Positions 46,480 through 55,742 of a stretch of DNA of 64,000 nucleotides are shown here, piece after piece. Position numbers and translations under genes: made by a program. The first letter of the stretch is position 1. Each line of letters begins with the position of its first letter. Source of the DNA: an uncultured Flaviramulus sp. (GTDB lineage: Bacteria; Bacteroidota; Bacteroidia; Flavobacteriales; Flavobacteriaceae); the NCBI GenBank assembly GCA_947501105.1, contig CANMUP010000003.1, forward strand, positions 310,001 through 374,000, in the 5' to 3' direction. The notes under the pieces were generated by a model that worked only from the letters and a program-made list of their open reading frames with translations, was not told where the DNA came from and ran no database searches.

Positions 46480-47059
46480 ATCCATGAATACTTTCAGATT
46501 TTCCATAGCTTTTAATAATTTCACTTTCAAATGCGACTAGTTCTTTCCAGCGTTTATCAACATCAATGCCTTTTCCATATTTTCGTGCGAAACCAATAAA
46601 AGTAGTATAATGACCAGCTTCGCTAACCATTAAATCGTGATAGAATTTTGAAAGCTCCGGGTCTTTTAGTTTCTCTGATAATAATTTGAAGCGTTCGCAG
46701 CTTCTAGCTTCAATCATGGCGGAAAACAAAAGTCTATCTACCATGCTTTGTAGCCTATTACCACCTTTGTTCATAAATTTGTAAAGTTCAATCACGTAAC
46801 TGTCTTTACGCTCTCTACCTAGCTTGTATCCGCGTTTTTTAATGATCTCATGTACCATTTGGAAGTGTTCTAATTCTTCTTGAGCTAAAAGAAGTAAGTC
46901 TGTTACTAAGTCTGTATATTCAGAATTTAAAGTAATAATAGTTATAGCATTTGTGGCAGCTTTTTGTTCACACCATGCATGATCGGTTAGTATCTCTTCA
47001 ATGTTTGATTCTACAATGTTTACCCAACGCGGATCAGTTTCTAGTATTAGATGAAGCAT
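46478..47059 (-). CDS. miaE: tRNA-(ms2io6A)-hydroxylase MiaE
   Basis: 193 residues, ferritin-like di-iron fold. Candidate iron ligands are seen in DHAWCEQKAATNA, QEELEHFQMVHEI, EARSCERFKLL and SEAGHYTTF, the repeated E...ExxH pattern of the family. MiaE hydroxylates the isopentenyl group of ms2i6A37 in tRNA using O2. It stands alone, convergent with the DUF2911 gene. Confidence 0.94.
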   Translation of the reverse strand: MLHLILETDPRWVNIVESNIEEILTDHAWCEQKAATNAITIITLNSEYTDLVTDLLLLAQEELEHFQMVHEIIKKRGYKLGRERKDSYVIELYKFMNKGGNRLQSMVDRLLFSAMIEARSCERFKLLSEKLKDPELSKFYHDLMVSEAGHYTTFIGFARKYGKGIDVDKRWKELVAFESEIIKSYGKSESIHG

Positions 47060-47201
47060 TTATTTATTTTTGGATAAAGATATTACTATAACTTAAATGT
47101 TAACCAATTATAAGAATTAAATAAAGGGTTATCAACAGTTTCTATTAAATAGACCATCAACCTATATTGTAATATAAGCAGTTTCAAATATGTTACTTCT
47201 A

Positions 47202-48449
47202 TTATTTTTTCTGCTTATTATGAGATGTAACATCGTCCAAAAACTCTAAAACCACATTCCAGTTTTTTTGTACATCATTTTCAACTCGTTCTTTTACTAA
47301 CATTGAAGATCCATGAATTCCATGTTTGGCAATGTAGGTTTGATGATGATATTTTTTAGCTATTTTAAATTGTTCTTTAGAGCTCTCTCTTTCCATTTCT
47401 TGCTTTGGTCTTAAAAGTAATAATGGGATATTTATATGCTCTAAATACTGATTTGGATGACAGTCTTTAACAGCATTTCCTGTTGAAGGAGAAAAAGCTA
47501 ATAAAGCCGTAATATCGTTTTGACGTTTGCTTGTAAGTTGAATGGCTAAAGCTGCACCATAACTGCTTCCCCATAAAATTCTTTTACCATTGTAATTGTT
47601 TTTAATTAAATAATCTAGCGTAGTTTCTAAATCTGGATATGCGTCGCAATAAGTGAAGCTATTTGCACCTAGTTTAGAAATAGTTCTATTATAGCCACCA
47701 TAATATGATGAGCCACCAACTCTTTGGTCAATAGCCATAATATTGTATCCTTTATTAAGTAATTTAGGAGTTATTGAGTGGTATTCACCTTTTGCATTTG
47801 AACCTCCCTGATGGAACATTATAATAGTTGGACTTTCTTTATTGATTGTATATAAATCTCCATATACTACTACGCTATCCTTGGTCGTCATTGTAACCTC
47901 TTTGTAGCTTATTTTGGAATACTTTCTTTGATGTGTTAAAGCCCAATCTTTACCATAATTGGTTGATAAATAAGATGAAAATTCAAAAGTATTAGTATCA
48001 GTAAAGGACATAATGTATTTTGATTGTAGCTTTTTAACATCTTTATTTCTATACCAATAGGTGGTTAATTCATTATTATTAATTGTTCCATTTAAAGTTG
48101 AAAATGATCCATGTTCAGAATCTAATGCTAACATTTCTACATTAGTTGAATCTAATCCAGTAATAAAAACTTCTCTAGCGTAATTTTTGCCTTTGTAAAC
48201 TCCTTTGTAAGACTCTTTGATGCCGCAGCCTTCAATGGAGCTTGTGATTACTGAAGTGCCGTAATTATTTTCATATACACCAGGCGATGTGCGATCTTTA
48301 GTTATCACATGCCATTTACCAATGGTTTGTTTAAGAAAACTATAAGCCTCGTTTTTACAACTATAGGTGTTTTCTTGAGAATGTGCTGTGCTGAAAAATA
48401 ATAATAAGGCAATAAAATTACATTTATATACTAACTTTAAGAGTTTCAT
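47202..48449 (-). CDS. Secreted alpha/beta hydrolase with an N-terminal DUF1579-like domain
   Basis: 415 residues with a signal peptide ending TAHSQ (about residue 25). Residues 30-165 look like a beta-rich lipocalin-type domain (IGKWHVITKD, GCGIKESYKGVYKGKNY) similar to DUF1579-like domains. Residues 175-405 are a dienelactone-hydrolase-like alpha/beta hydrolase with FHQGGSNAKGEY (oxyanion), nucleophile elbow GSSYG and a final HGSSM His. Substrate unknown. A 21-bp palindrome (48466-48486) lies just upstream of the start codon. Confidence 0.85.
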   Translation of the reverse strand: MKLLKLVYKCNFIALLLFFSTAHSQENTYSCKNEAYSFLKQTIGKWHVITKDRTSPGVYENNYGTSVITSSIEGCGIKESYKGVYKGKNYAREVFITGLDSTNVEMLALDSEHGSFSTLNGTINNNELTTYWYRNKDVKKLQSKYIMSFTDTNTFEFSSYLSTNYGKDWALTHQRKYSKISYKEVTMTTKDSVVVYGDLYTINKESPTIIMFHQGGSNAKGEYHSITPKLLNKGYNIMAIDQRVGGSSYYGGYNRTISKLGANSFTYCDAYPDLETTLDYLIKNNYNGKRILWGSSYGAALAIQLTSKRQNDITALLAFSPSTGNAVKDCHPNQYLEHINIPLLLLRPKQEMERESSKEQFKIAKKYHHQTYIAKHGIHGSSMLVKERVENDVQKNWNVVLEFLDDVTSHNKQKK

Positions 48450-48465
48450 GGTGAGTTTGTATTAG

Positions 48466-48486
48466 TTAATGTTAGGATAACATTAA
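48466..48486. promoter_or_regulatory. 21-bp palindrome upstream of the alpha/beta hydrolase gene
   Basis: Perfect nine-base arms TTAATGTTA (48466-48474) and TAACATTAA (48478-48486) around GGA, 17-37 bases before the start codon at 48449 on the minus strand. The position between promoter region and start fits an operator. No T-tract follows. Confidence 0.55.
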
Positions 48487-48578
48487 AGGTATAAGGAAAG
48501 TTTAGTTTCAAAAACTGTTTTACAGAACTTTAACAAAAATGAATGTTAAAAAGTGTGACACCTTTAAAAACTAGATGT

Positions 48579-50681
48579 TTAACTAATATAATTCCAAATA
48601 TTCTTGTATTTACCTAGTTGTCTATAGGTGTTTAAGATAATATGATTTTCTTGCTTTGATAAAGCAGGGTCGTTTTGAAGAATCTTTTTCGCATAAAATC
48701 GAGCACTTTGCAAAATATCATTATCCTTAATAATATCTGCTATTTTTAAATTTAAAACACCACTTTGCTGAGTTCCCATAATATCTCCAGGACCACGTAA
48801 ACGTAAATCTACTTCGGCAATTTCAAAACCATCATTGGTTTTAACCATGGTTTCTAAACGTGTTTTGCTATCATTGCTAAGTTTATGGCTAGTCATTAAA
48901 ATACAATAGCTTTGTTCGGCACCACGACCAACTCGACCTCGCAATTGGTGTAGTTGAGATAATCCAAAGCGTTCTGCGCTTTCTATAATCATAACCGAAG
49001 CATTTGGTACGTTTACACCAACCTCAATAACTGTAGTTGCAACCATAATTTGCGTTTCGCCTTTAATAAAACGTTGCATTTCGTAATCTTTGTCTGTAGG
49101 CTTCATTTTTCCATGAACTATAGATATTTGATATTCCGGCATTGGGAAATCTCTTGAGATACTTTCGTAGCCATCCATTAAATCTTTATAGTCCATAGCA
49201 GAACTTTCTTTAATTAAAGGATACACAATATAAACCTGTCTACTTTTATCTATTTCATCGCGAATAAATCGAAATACATTCAGCCGGTTTTTATCATACC
49301 GATGTACCGTTTTTATGGGTTGTCGTCCAGGAGGTAATTCGTCAATTATTGAGATATCTAAATCGCCATAAACAGACATTGCTAATGTTCTAGGAATTGG
49401 TGTTGCAGTCATCACTAAAACGTGTGGAGGAGAGGTGTTTTTCTTCCATAATTTTGATCGTTGCGCAACTCCAAATCGGTGTTGTTCATCTATAATTGCT
49501 AGCCCCAAATTCTTGAATTTCACCTTGTCTTCAAGCAGTGCATGTGTGCCAATTAGTATTTGTAATTCGCCATTTTCTAAAGATTCATGGATTTCTCTTC
49601 TTTTTGAAGTTTTAGTTGAACCAGTTAATAGTTTAATTCTGATATTCAGATTATTACATAGTTCACTTAAACCATTATAATGTTGGACTGACAAAATTTC
49701 AGTCGGCGCCATTAAACAGGCTTGAAAATCGTTGTCAAGTGCTATTAACATTGACATAAGCGCTACTATGGTTTTTCCAGAACCTACATCGCCTTGTAAA
49801 AGCCGATTCATTTGTGCATTACTGCCTAAGTCGGCACGAATTTCTTTTAAAACACGTTTTTGTGCATTGGTTAATTCGAAGGGTAAATGGTCTTTAAAAA
49901 AATGATTGAAATTATCTCCTACTTTTTCAAAAGGAAAACCTTTAATTTTTGATTTATGAATTAAATTTTTTAAAATCAATTGCAACTGAATGTAAAATAA
50001 TTCTTCAAATTTTAATCGATATTGCGCCTTAGAAAGTAGCTTTTGATTCTTCGGAAAATGAACATTAAAAAGCGCCTCTTTTTTATTAATTAATTTTAAT
50101 TCTGAAAGTAAATTTTCTGATAGGGTTTCGGTAAATTTTCCACCAGTTTCAATAAACAGTTGTTGGATGATTTTGCTAACCACACGATTGCTAATGCCTT
50201 TATTTGATAATTTTTCGGTAGAAGGATAAATAGCTTGGATTCCAGAACGCAGATTCTTTTCATGTTCTTCCAGAAGTTCTAAATCTGGATGTGCCATATT
50301 AAATTTACCACTAAACCAATTGGTTTTTCCAAAAGCTACGTATGGTTTATTCAGTTTTAAATTTTCTCTTATCCATTTTTGTCCTCTAAACCAAACAAGT
50401 TCCATAGTGCCAGTTTCGTCTTGAAAAGTTGCCACCAGTCGCTTTCCGCGTTTTTGAGCCACCTCTTTGAAGCCTGTTATGTTGCCAATAATTTGTACAT
50501 CAGCATTATTACGCTGCAATTCATTTATTTTATAATAACGTGTTCTGTCTATATATCTGTTGGGAAATAAATTGATTAAATCTTGATAAGTGTGAATACC
50601 AAGCTCCTTGCGCAATAAATCTGCACGATTAGGACCAACACCTTTTAGGTAGTCTATGGGAGTTTGGAGGTTTACACTCAT
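48579..50681 (-). CDS. recG: ATP-dependent DNA helicase RecG
   Basis: 700 residues from the ATG of MSVNLQTPIDYLKGVGPNRA; eight in-frame codons upstream are not typical. N-terminal wedge/OB domain (about 60-140), then SF2 helicase motifs: Walker A GDVGSGKT (297-304), DEQH box IIDEQHRFG, MTATPIPRT, and motif VI QLRGRVGRG. It remodels stalled replication forks and branch-migrates Holliday junctions. The gene is divergent from an M1 peptidase gene, with 72 bases between start codons. Confidence 0.96.
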   Translation of the reverse strand: MSVNLQTPIDYLKGVGPNRADLLRKELGIHTYQDLINLFPNRYIDRTRYYKINELQRNNADVQIIGNITGFKEVAQKRGKRLVATFQDETGTMELVWFRGQKWIRENLKLNKPYVAFGKTNWFSGKFNMAHPDLELLEEHEKNLRSGIQAIYPSTEKLSNKGISNRVVSKIIQQLFIETGGKFTETLSENLLSELKLINKKEALFNVHFPKNQKLLSKAQYRLKFEELFYIQLQLILKNLIHKSKIKGFPFEKVGDNFNHFFKDHLPFELTNAQKRVLKEIRADLGSNAQMNRLLQGDVGSGKTIVALMSMLIALDNDFQACLMAPTEILSVQHYNGLSELCNNLNIRIKLLTGSTKTSKRREIHESLENGELQILIGTHALLEDKVKFKNLGLAIIDEQHRFGVAQRSKLWKKNTSPPHVLVMTATPIPRTLAMSVYGDLDISIIDELPPGRQPIKTVHRYDKNRLNVFRFIRDEIDKSRQVYIVYPLIKESSAMDYKDLMDGYESISRDFPMPEYQISIVHGKMKPTDKDYEMQRFIKGETQIMVATTVIEVGVNVPNASVMIIESAERFGLSQLHQLRGRVGRGAEQSYCILMTSHKLSNDSKTRLETMVKTNDGFEIAEVDLRLRGPGDIMGTQQSGVLNLKIADIIKDNDILQSARFYAKKILQNDPALSKQENHIILNTYRQLGKYKNIWNYIS

Positions 50682-50753
50682 AAAAGCGAATTTAGTGTAT
50701 TTCAATTAAGATTAAAAGTGCTATTTTGGTCTGATACTTGTTGTAGTTTAAAT

Positions 50754-52718
50754 ATGAAAGATTTAGTGCTTCTTTATTTGTTGTTTGTGAGTTGTTTTGG
50801 GTTTTCTCAACAAACTGATTATGTTGATTTTAAAACAGCTAAAGCAAACATAATTTTTCGTGATTTAGTAAAAAATGAAATAGAAGGATTAATTACTTAT
50901 GAGTTTGAAATTTTAAAAGATGTCGATTCTGTTTTTGTAGATGCCAAAAATTTTGGAAAAATCAAGTACAAATTAGATGATCAATTTGAAGATAGTTTAT
51001 ATAATGGAAATCAGCTTGTTATAAAGCATCCTTTTAAAGCTAGTAGTAAGCATAAGGTTGATATTGTTTGGAGTACAATTCCTAAAAAAACAATGTATTT
51101 TATTGATTGGAGAAATTCTTCTACAAACACAAGACAAATTTGGACTCAAGGTCAAGGTAAATACACAAGTAATTGGATGCCTAGTTTTGATGATATGAAT
51201 GAAAAAGTCGAGTTCGATTTAAACGTGATTTTCAGAAAAAACTATGAGGTGATTAGTAACGGAAAATTAGTTGATAAAAAGCTATATCCAAATCTAACTG
51301 AATGGAGTTATGATATGCAAAAACCCATGTCCAGCTACCTGGTTGCTTTAGTAATTGGAAAGTATGATAAAAAAGTAGAGTACTCAAAAAGAGGTATTCC
51401 TTTAGAAATGTACTATTATCCTGAGGATTCATTAAAAGTTGAACCAACATACCGCTATACTAAACAAATGTTTGATTTTCTTGAGGAAGAAATTGGTGTT
51501 CCGTATCCGTGGCAAAATTATAAGCAAGTGCCTGTAAAAGATTTTTTGTATGCGGGAATGGAAAATACAAGTACGACTATTTTTTCAGATGCATTCGTTG
51601 TTGATTCTATTGGTTTTGTGGATAAAAATTATGTTAACGTAAATGCTCACGAATTGGCGCATCAATGGTTTGGAGATTTAGTTACAGAAACCTCAGGAAC
51701 ACACCATTGGTTGCAAGAAGGCTTTGCTACGTATTACGCCTTATTAGCAGAGCGCGATATTTTTGGAGAGGATTACTACTATTGGCGATTATATGAATAC
51801 GCTCAAGAGTTGTTAGATCAAGAGAGAAGAGGGGCTAGTACATCGCTTTTAAATCCAAAATCGAGTAGTACAACATTTTATAAAAAAGGCTGTTTAGTAT
51901 TGCATGCTTTGCGTGATGAAGTTGGTGATAAAGCTTTTAGAGTTTCAGTTAAAAACTATTTAGAAAAGCATCAATTTAAAAATGTTGAAACGGATGATTT
52001 TATATTAGAAGTTGAAAAGGTTTCAAATAAAGATTTAAGTCAATTTGTAAAAGAATGGTTGATTGAAGATAAATTTAATTATGAAAAAGTTGAAGAAATA
52101 TTATATTTAAGTTCAACATTTATAAAACAATATGTTCAAATAGATTGTGAAAATTATACTTCTAAATGTAAAGACTATTTAGGTTCATGGATTTCAGACG
52201 AAGCTAAAATTAAAGTGATTAACCAAATACCAGAACGGATAGTAAAAGAAGATTTTAAAAACAGTATAAAAGTGCGTCAAGCAATTGCTAAATCTTTATC
52301 AAAAATCCCTTTAGAGTTAAAAGATGATTACGAAACTCTTTTAGATGATAAATCATATATAACTATTGAAGCGGCTCTGTTTGGATTGTGGAACAATTTT
52401 CCTGATGAGCAAAGTAAATATTTAGAAAAAACAAAGAGTATTCAAGGGTTTAATGATAAAAGCACTAGAATACTTTGGTTGACATTGGCGCTCATTACTG
52501 ATGATTTTGAGCCTGAAAACGAAACGCTTTATTTTAATGAGTTAGAAAACTATACAAGCCCTAAATACGGTTTCGAAATCCGACAAAATGCATTTAGTTA
52601 TCTGGCATGGATAAGCTCATGCGGGACTAAGTGTCAAGAAAATTTAAAACAAGCAACAAAGCATCATAATTGGCGATTTAAAAAATTTGCAAAAGAGCTG
52701 TTAAAAAATATAAATTAA
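50754..52718 (+). CDS. M1-family metallopeptidase (aminopeptidase-like)
   Basis: 654 residues from the ATG of MKDLVLLYLLFVSCFGFSQQ, which gives a proper signal peptide; an open frame reaching 50664 overlaps recG and is not the start. Catalytic features: AGMEN (267-271, substrate binding) and HELAHQ (His299, Glu300, His303) with Glu322 in WLQEGFATY completing the zinc site. A C-terminal HEAT-like region (about 480-654) follows. It probably trims peptides in the periplasm or outside. It overlaps the patatin gene by one base, so the two are translationally coupled. Confidence 0.94.
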   Translation: MKDLVLLYLLFVSCFGFSQQTDYVDFKTAKANIIFRDLVKNEIEGLITYEFEILKDVDSVFVDAKNFGKIKYKLDDQFEDSLYNGNQLVIKHPFKASSKHKVDIVWSTIPKKTMYFIDWRNSSTNTRQIWTQGQGKYTSNWMPSFDDMNEKVEFDLNVIFRKNYEVISNGKLVDKKLYPNLTEWSYDMQKPMSSYLVALVIGKYDKKVEYSKRGIPLEMYYYPEDSLKVEPTYRYTKQMFDFLEEEIGVPYPWQNYKQVPVKDFLYAGMENTSTTIFSDAFVVDSIGFVDKNYVNVNAHELAHQWFGDLVTETSGTHHWLQEGFATYYALLAERDIFGEDYYYWRLYEYAQELLDQERRGASTSLLNPKSSSTTFYKKGCLVLHALRDEVGDKAFRVSVKNYLEKHQFKNVETDDFILEVEKVSNKDLSQFVKEWLIEDKFNYEKVEEILYLSSTFIKQYVQIDCENYTSKCKDYLGSWISDEAKIKVINQIPERIVKEDFKNSIKVRQAIAKSLSKIPLELKDDYETLLDDKSYITIEAALFGLWNNFPDEQSKYLEKTKSIQGFNDKSTRILWLTLALITDDFEPENETLYFNELENYTSPKYGFEIRQNAFSYLAWISSCGTKCQENLKQATKHHNWRFKKFAKELLKNIN

Positions 52719-53629
52719 TGAGAGCATTAGTAATTTCAGGAGGAGGTAGTAAAGGTGCTTATGCAGGCGGTGTTGCACAATACTTAATGCAGGAAGAAGG
52801 TGTAGATTATGATATGTTTTTAGGTACATCTACGGGTAGTTTGCTTGTTCCTCATCTAGCCGCTGGTAAAATTGATAAGATTCATCAAGTGTTTACTAAT
52901 GTTAATCAAGGTAATATATTTAGTGTCAACCCATTTGTAATACGTAAAAAGGGGAATAGAGAATTTGTTTCTATTGACTTTATAAATACCATTTGGCAAT
53001 TTGTTAAAATGAAAAGAACTTTTGGTGAAAGTAAATCGCTTAGGCGTCATATAAAGAAACACTTCACTTTTGAGGAGTATAATTTAATTAAAGAAACCAA
53101 GGATGATGTTGTAGTTACGGTTTCTAATCTCTCTAAAAACAGAGTAGAATATAAGTCAATAAAAGATTTTAGTTATGATGAGTTTTGTGATTGGATATGG
53201 ATTTCTTGTAATTATATACCTTTCATGTCTTTGGTAAAAAAGGATGGTTTTGAGTATGCTGATGGTGGTTTGGGTTGTGTGGTTCCTATAAGAGAGGCAA
53301 TTCAAAGAGGGGCAACCGAAATTGATGCTGTGATTTTAGAATCAGAAAATATGGCGTACAATAAAGTGTTAGGTAAAAACCCATTTTCTTTAATGATTAA
53401 TTTGTTTGGGCATTTACTTGATCAAGTTGAGCGTAGTGATATAGTTATTGGAAAGTTGGCTGCAAAAAATAAAAATGTAAAGCTTAATTTGTATTATACA
53501 CCATCTAAGCTTACTGAAAACTCATTGATTTTCAATAAAAAACTCATGACTACTTGGTGGCAACAAGGATATTATTATGCTAAGCAAAAGTGTATGGAGG
53601 CACGTTCAAACGAGTTGAGAGCAGAGTAG
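52718..53629 (+). CDS. Patatin-like phospholipase
   Basis: 303 residues. The oxyanion loop GGGSKGAYAGG (8-18), nucleophile Ser38 in GTSTG (36-40) and catalytic Asp182 in ADGG complete a patatin catalytic dyad. There is no signal peptide, so it is predicted cytoplasmic. The enzyme class hydrolyses fatty-acyl esters of phospholipids. It starts on the last base of the M1 peptidase stop codon. Its stop is 4 bases from the convergent gene. Confidence 0.93.
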   Translation: MRALVISGGGSKGAYAGGVAQYLMQEEGVDYDMFLGTSTGSLLVPHLAAGKIDKIHQVFTNVNQGNIFSVNPFVIRKKGNREFVSIDFINTIWQFVKMKRTFGESKSLRRHIKKHFTFEEYNLIKETKDDVVVTVSNLSKNRVEYKSIKDFSYDEFCDWIWISCNYIPFMSLVKKDGFEYADGGLGCVVPIREAIQRGATEIDAVILESENMAYNKVLGKNPFSLMINLFGHLLDQVERSDIVIGKLAAKNKNVKLNLYYTPSKLTENSLIFNKKLMTTWWQQGYYYAKQKCMEARSNELRAE

Positions 53630-53633
53630 TAGT

Positions 53634-54155
53634 TTACCATAGATCAGAGATCTCTTCTTTTATAAAAGATAAGGCAGCATCGCTTGGTGCTCTGCGTTCC
53701 ATCATTTCGGTTAAAACTACTTCTCTCAGTTTATCAGCTGTATCTGTTTTTTCGAGCATACTAGCTTTTCTTATCAATTGAATAGTTGCATTTTTTGCAG
53801 CAGATATTATGCTCCAGCATTTTTCGCTTATATAGATTTGTTGTGACAAATTATGCTCCATTTCCTGTTCAATATTTTGTATAAGTAAACGTTCATAATC
53901 ATCTTTATTTGAAGATATTGGAGTCACTCTAATCATTAATTTGTTTGGAGAAATTCTTTCTAAAAATAATGCAAGCCTTTCATAAGCTTGAAGACGCAAC
54001 GGCATTGCAGAAACTTGTAAATCCTTTTTTAATAAATAGCGTCTTCTGCCATCTTCGTTTTTTGTATGTTCTTTAAAGAAATAGTATGCAATAATTCCAA
54101 CGATTAAAGAGGGAATTGTGAATAAAAATAAATCTATAATTCTTTCTGCGTCCAT
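53634..54155 (-). CDS. Conserved flavobacterial membrane-anchored protein (probably DUF7935)
   Basis: 173 residues: one N-terminal transmembrane helix (about residues 8-26), then a soluble helical domain with LRLQAYERLALFLERISP and QNIEQEMEHNLSQQIYIS. I associate this with the Bacteroidota family called DUF7935, from memory. No catalytic motif. It follows the FMN glutamate-synthase-like gene by 8 bases on the same strand, so it is the last gene of that operon. Function unknown. Confidence 0.75.
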   Translation of the reverse strand: MDAERIIDLFLFTIPSLIVGIIAYYFFKEHTKNEDGRRRYLLKKDLQVSAMPLRLQAYERLALFLERISPNKLMIRVTPISSNKDDYERLLIQNIEQEMEHNLSQQIYISEKCWSIISAAKNATIQLIRKASMLEKTDTADKLREVVLTEMMERRAPSDAALSFIKEEISDLW

Positions 54156-54163
54156 GGTTTTTT

Positions 54164-55741
54164 TTAATTAGTTTGAGGAGAAGCTTTTAATTGTCCGCCC
54201 AAATATAAACAATCTTTTAAATTTTGCATACTAGTAAATGGTACATGCGATTTCTCATACATGTATGTTCTATTCAATTCTTTTGATAGGTTATGATCAT
54301 CTACATTAATTTCAATATCACTCATTTTAAATTGACAAGGATGTTCATATCCTGCAGCATGAGTAATTTCCACTAATTCTTTCCTAAACGTTTTAAAGTA
54401 TTGTGCTAATCGTTCAGATTTTAAAGTAGGATCTATACCATTTTGCAACCATTTGCTTTGCGTAGCAACCCCACTAGGGCAGCGGTTAGTATGACATATT
54501 TGAGCTTGAATACACCCAATACTCATCATGGCTTCTCTTGCTACATTAATGCAATCTGCACCCATAGCAAATGCCATAGCTGCTTTCGCAGGAAAGCCTA
54601 ATTTACCACTACCAATAAATACGATACGCTCTGATAATCCTTTGTATTTAAATAATTTATATAAGTCGCTAAATCCATAAACCCAAGGCAATGAAACATG
54701 GTCTGCAAAACTTGGTGGAGCCGCTCCAGTTCCGCCTTCGCCACCATCCACTGTAATAAAATCAGGACCATTACCAGTTTTCAGCATAATATCTGCGAGT
54801 TCTTCCCATTGTTCTAGTTTACCTATGGCAGCTTTAATGCCAACAGGCAATCCAGTGGCTTCTGCAATTTTTTCTATGAAATCAACCATCTCTGGTACGT
54901 TAGAAAACGCTTTATGATTAGGTGGCGATAATACATCTTTACCTATCTCTACACCTCTAATCTCTGCAATTTGTTTGGTTATTTTTGCCCCAGGTAAAAC
55001 CCCACCTTTTCCAGGTTTAGCACCTTGAGATAGTTTTACTTCTATAGCACGAATAAATGGGTTGTTTTCAACTAATTTTATCATTTTTCCCATGGAAAAA
55101 CCACCATCTTCAGCGCGTACTCCAAAATAGCCTGTTCCAAAATGAAAAACGACATCGCCGCCATTGCTGTGGTAAGGAGATAATCCACCTTCTCCAGTAT
55201 TATGATAAGCCCCTGCAATTTTAACGCCTTTGTTTAAAGATTCAACTGCTTTGGCGGAAAGAGAACCAAAGCTCATAGCCGACACATTTATAACCGATGC
55301 TGGACGGTATGGTCGCTTCCTTTTGTTAAATTCACCCATAACCTTAGCACAAGGTAAAAAGGTTTTATCTAGCTTATTAGGATGATTTTTGTCTATTTTA
55401 AATGGCATCATTGCATTATTAATAAAAATATGTTGATGCTCATAAATATCTCTATCTGTACCAAAACCTTCGTAATTATTTTCCTTTTTAGCTGATGCAT
55501 AAATCCATCCTCTTTCTATGCGGTTAAAAGGTAATTCTTCTCTGTTATTTGCAACAAAGTATTGACGCATTTCAGGGCCGATGCTTTCAAATAAATAGCG
55601 TAAATGACCAATAATGGGAAAATTGTGACTTATGGTGTGCTTTTTTTGAAAAAATATATCGCGAATTGCTACTAAAAGTAACCCAATTAAAATCCAGCCC
55701 CACCAAGCTATGTTTGATAAAAAATCTAATACAAAGTCCAT
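54164..55741 (-). CDS. FMN-binding glutamate-synthase family protein
   Basis: 525 residues. An N-terminal membrane helix (about residues 10-28) is followed by a domain resembling the FMN/Fe-S domain of the glutamate synthase large subunit: VSAMSFGSLSAKAVESLNKG, GGEGGTGAAPPSFADHVSLPW (flavin-phosphate region) and the Cys-rich CIQAQICHTNRCPSGVATQ, where the 3Fe-4S cluster of GltB sits. The glutaminase domain is absent, so it is not a complete glutamate synthase; the true reaction is unknown. It lies between the M20 amidohydrolase (1 base upstream) and the DUF7935-like gene. Confidence 0.9.
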   Translation of the reverse strand: MDFVLDFLSNIAWWGWILIGLLLVAIRDIFFQKKHTISHNFPIIGHLRYLFESIGPEMRQYFVANNREELPFNRIERGWIYASAKKENNYEGFGTDRDIYEHQHIFINNAMMPFKIDKNHPNKLDKTFLPCAKVMGEFNKRKRPYRPASVINVSAMSFGSLSAKAVESLNKGVKIAGAYHNTGEGGLSPYHSNGGDVVFHFGTGYFGVRAEDGGFSMGKMIKLVENNPFIRAIEVKLSQGAKPGKGGVLPGAKITKQIAEIRGVEIGKDVLSPPNHKAFSNVPEMVDFIEKIAEATGLPVGIKAAIGKLEQWEELADIMLKTGNGPDFITVDGGEGGTGAAPPSFADHVSLPWVYGFSDLYKLFKYKGLSERIVFIGSGKLGFPAKAAMAFAMGADCINVAREAMMSIGCIQAQICHTNRCPSGVATQSKWLQNGIDPTLKSERLAQYFKTFRKELVEITHAAGYEHPCQFKMSDIEINVDDHNLSKELNRTYMYEKSHVPFTSMQNLKDCLYLGGQLKASPQTN

Positions 55742-55742
55742 T

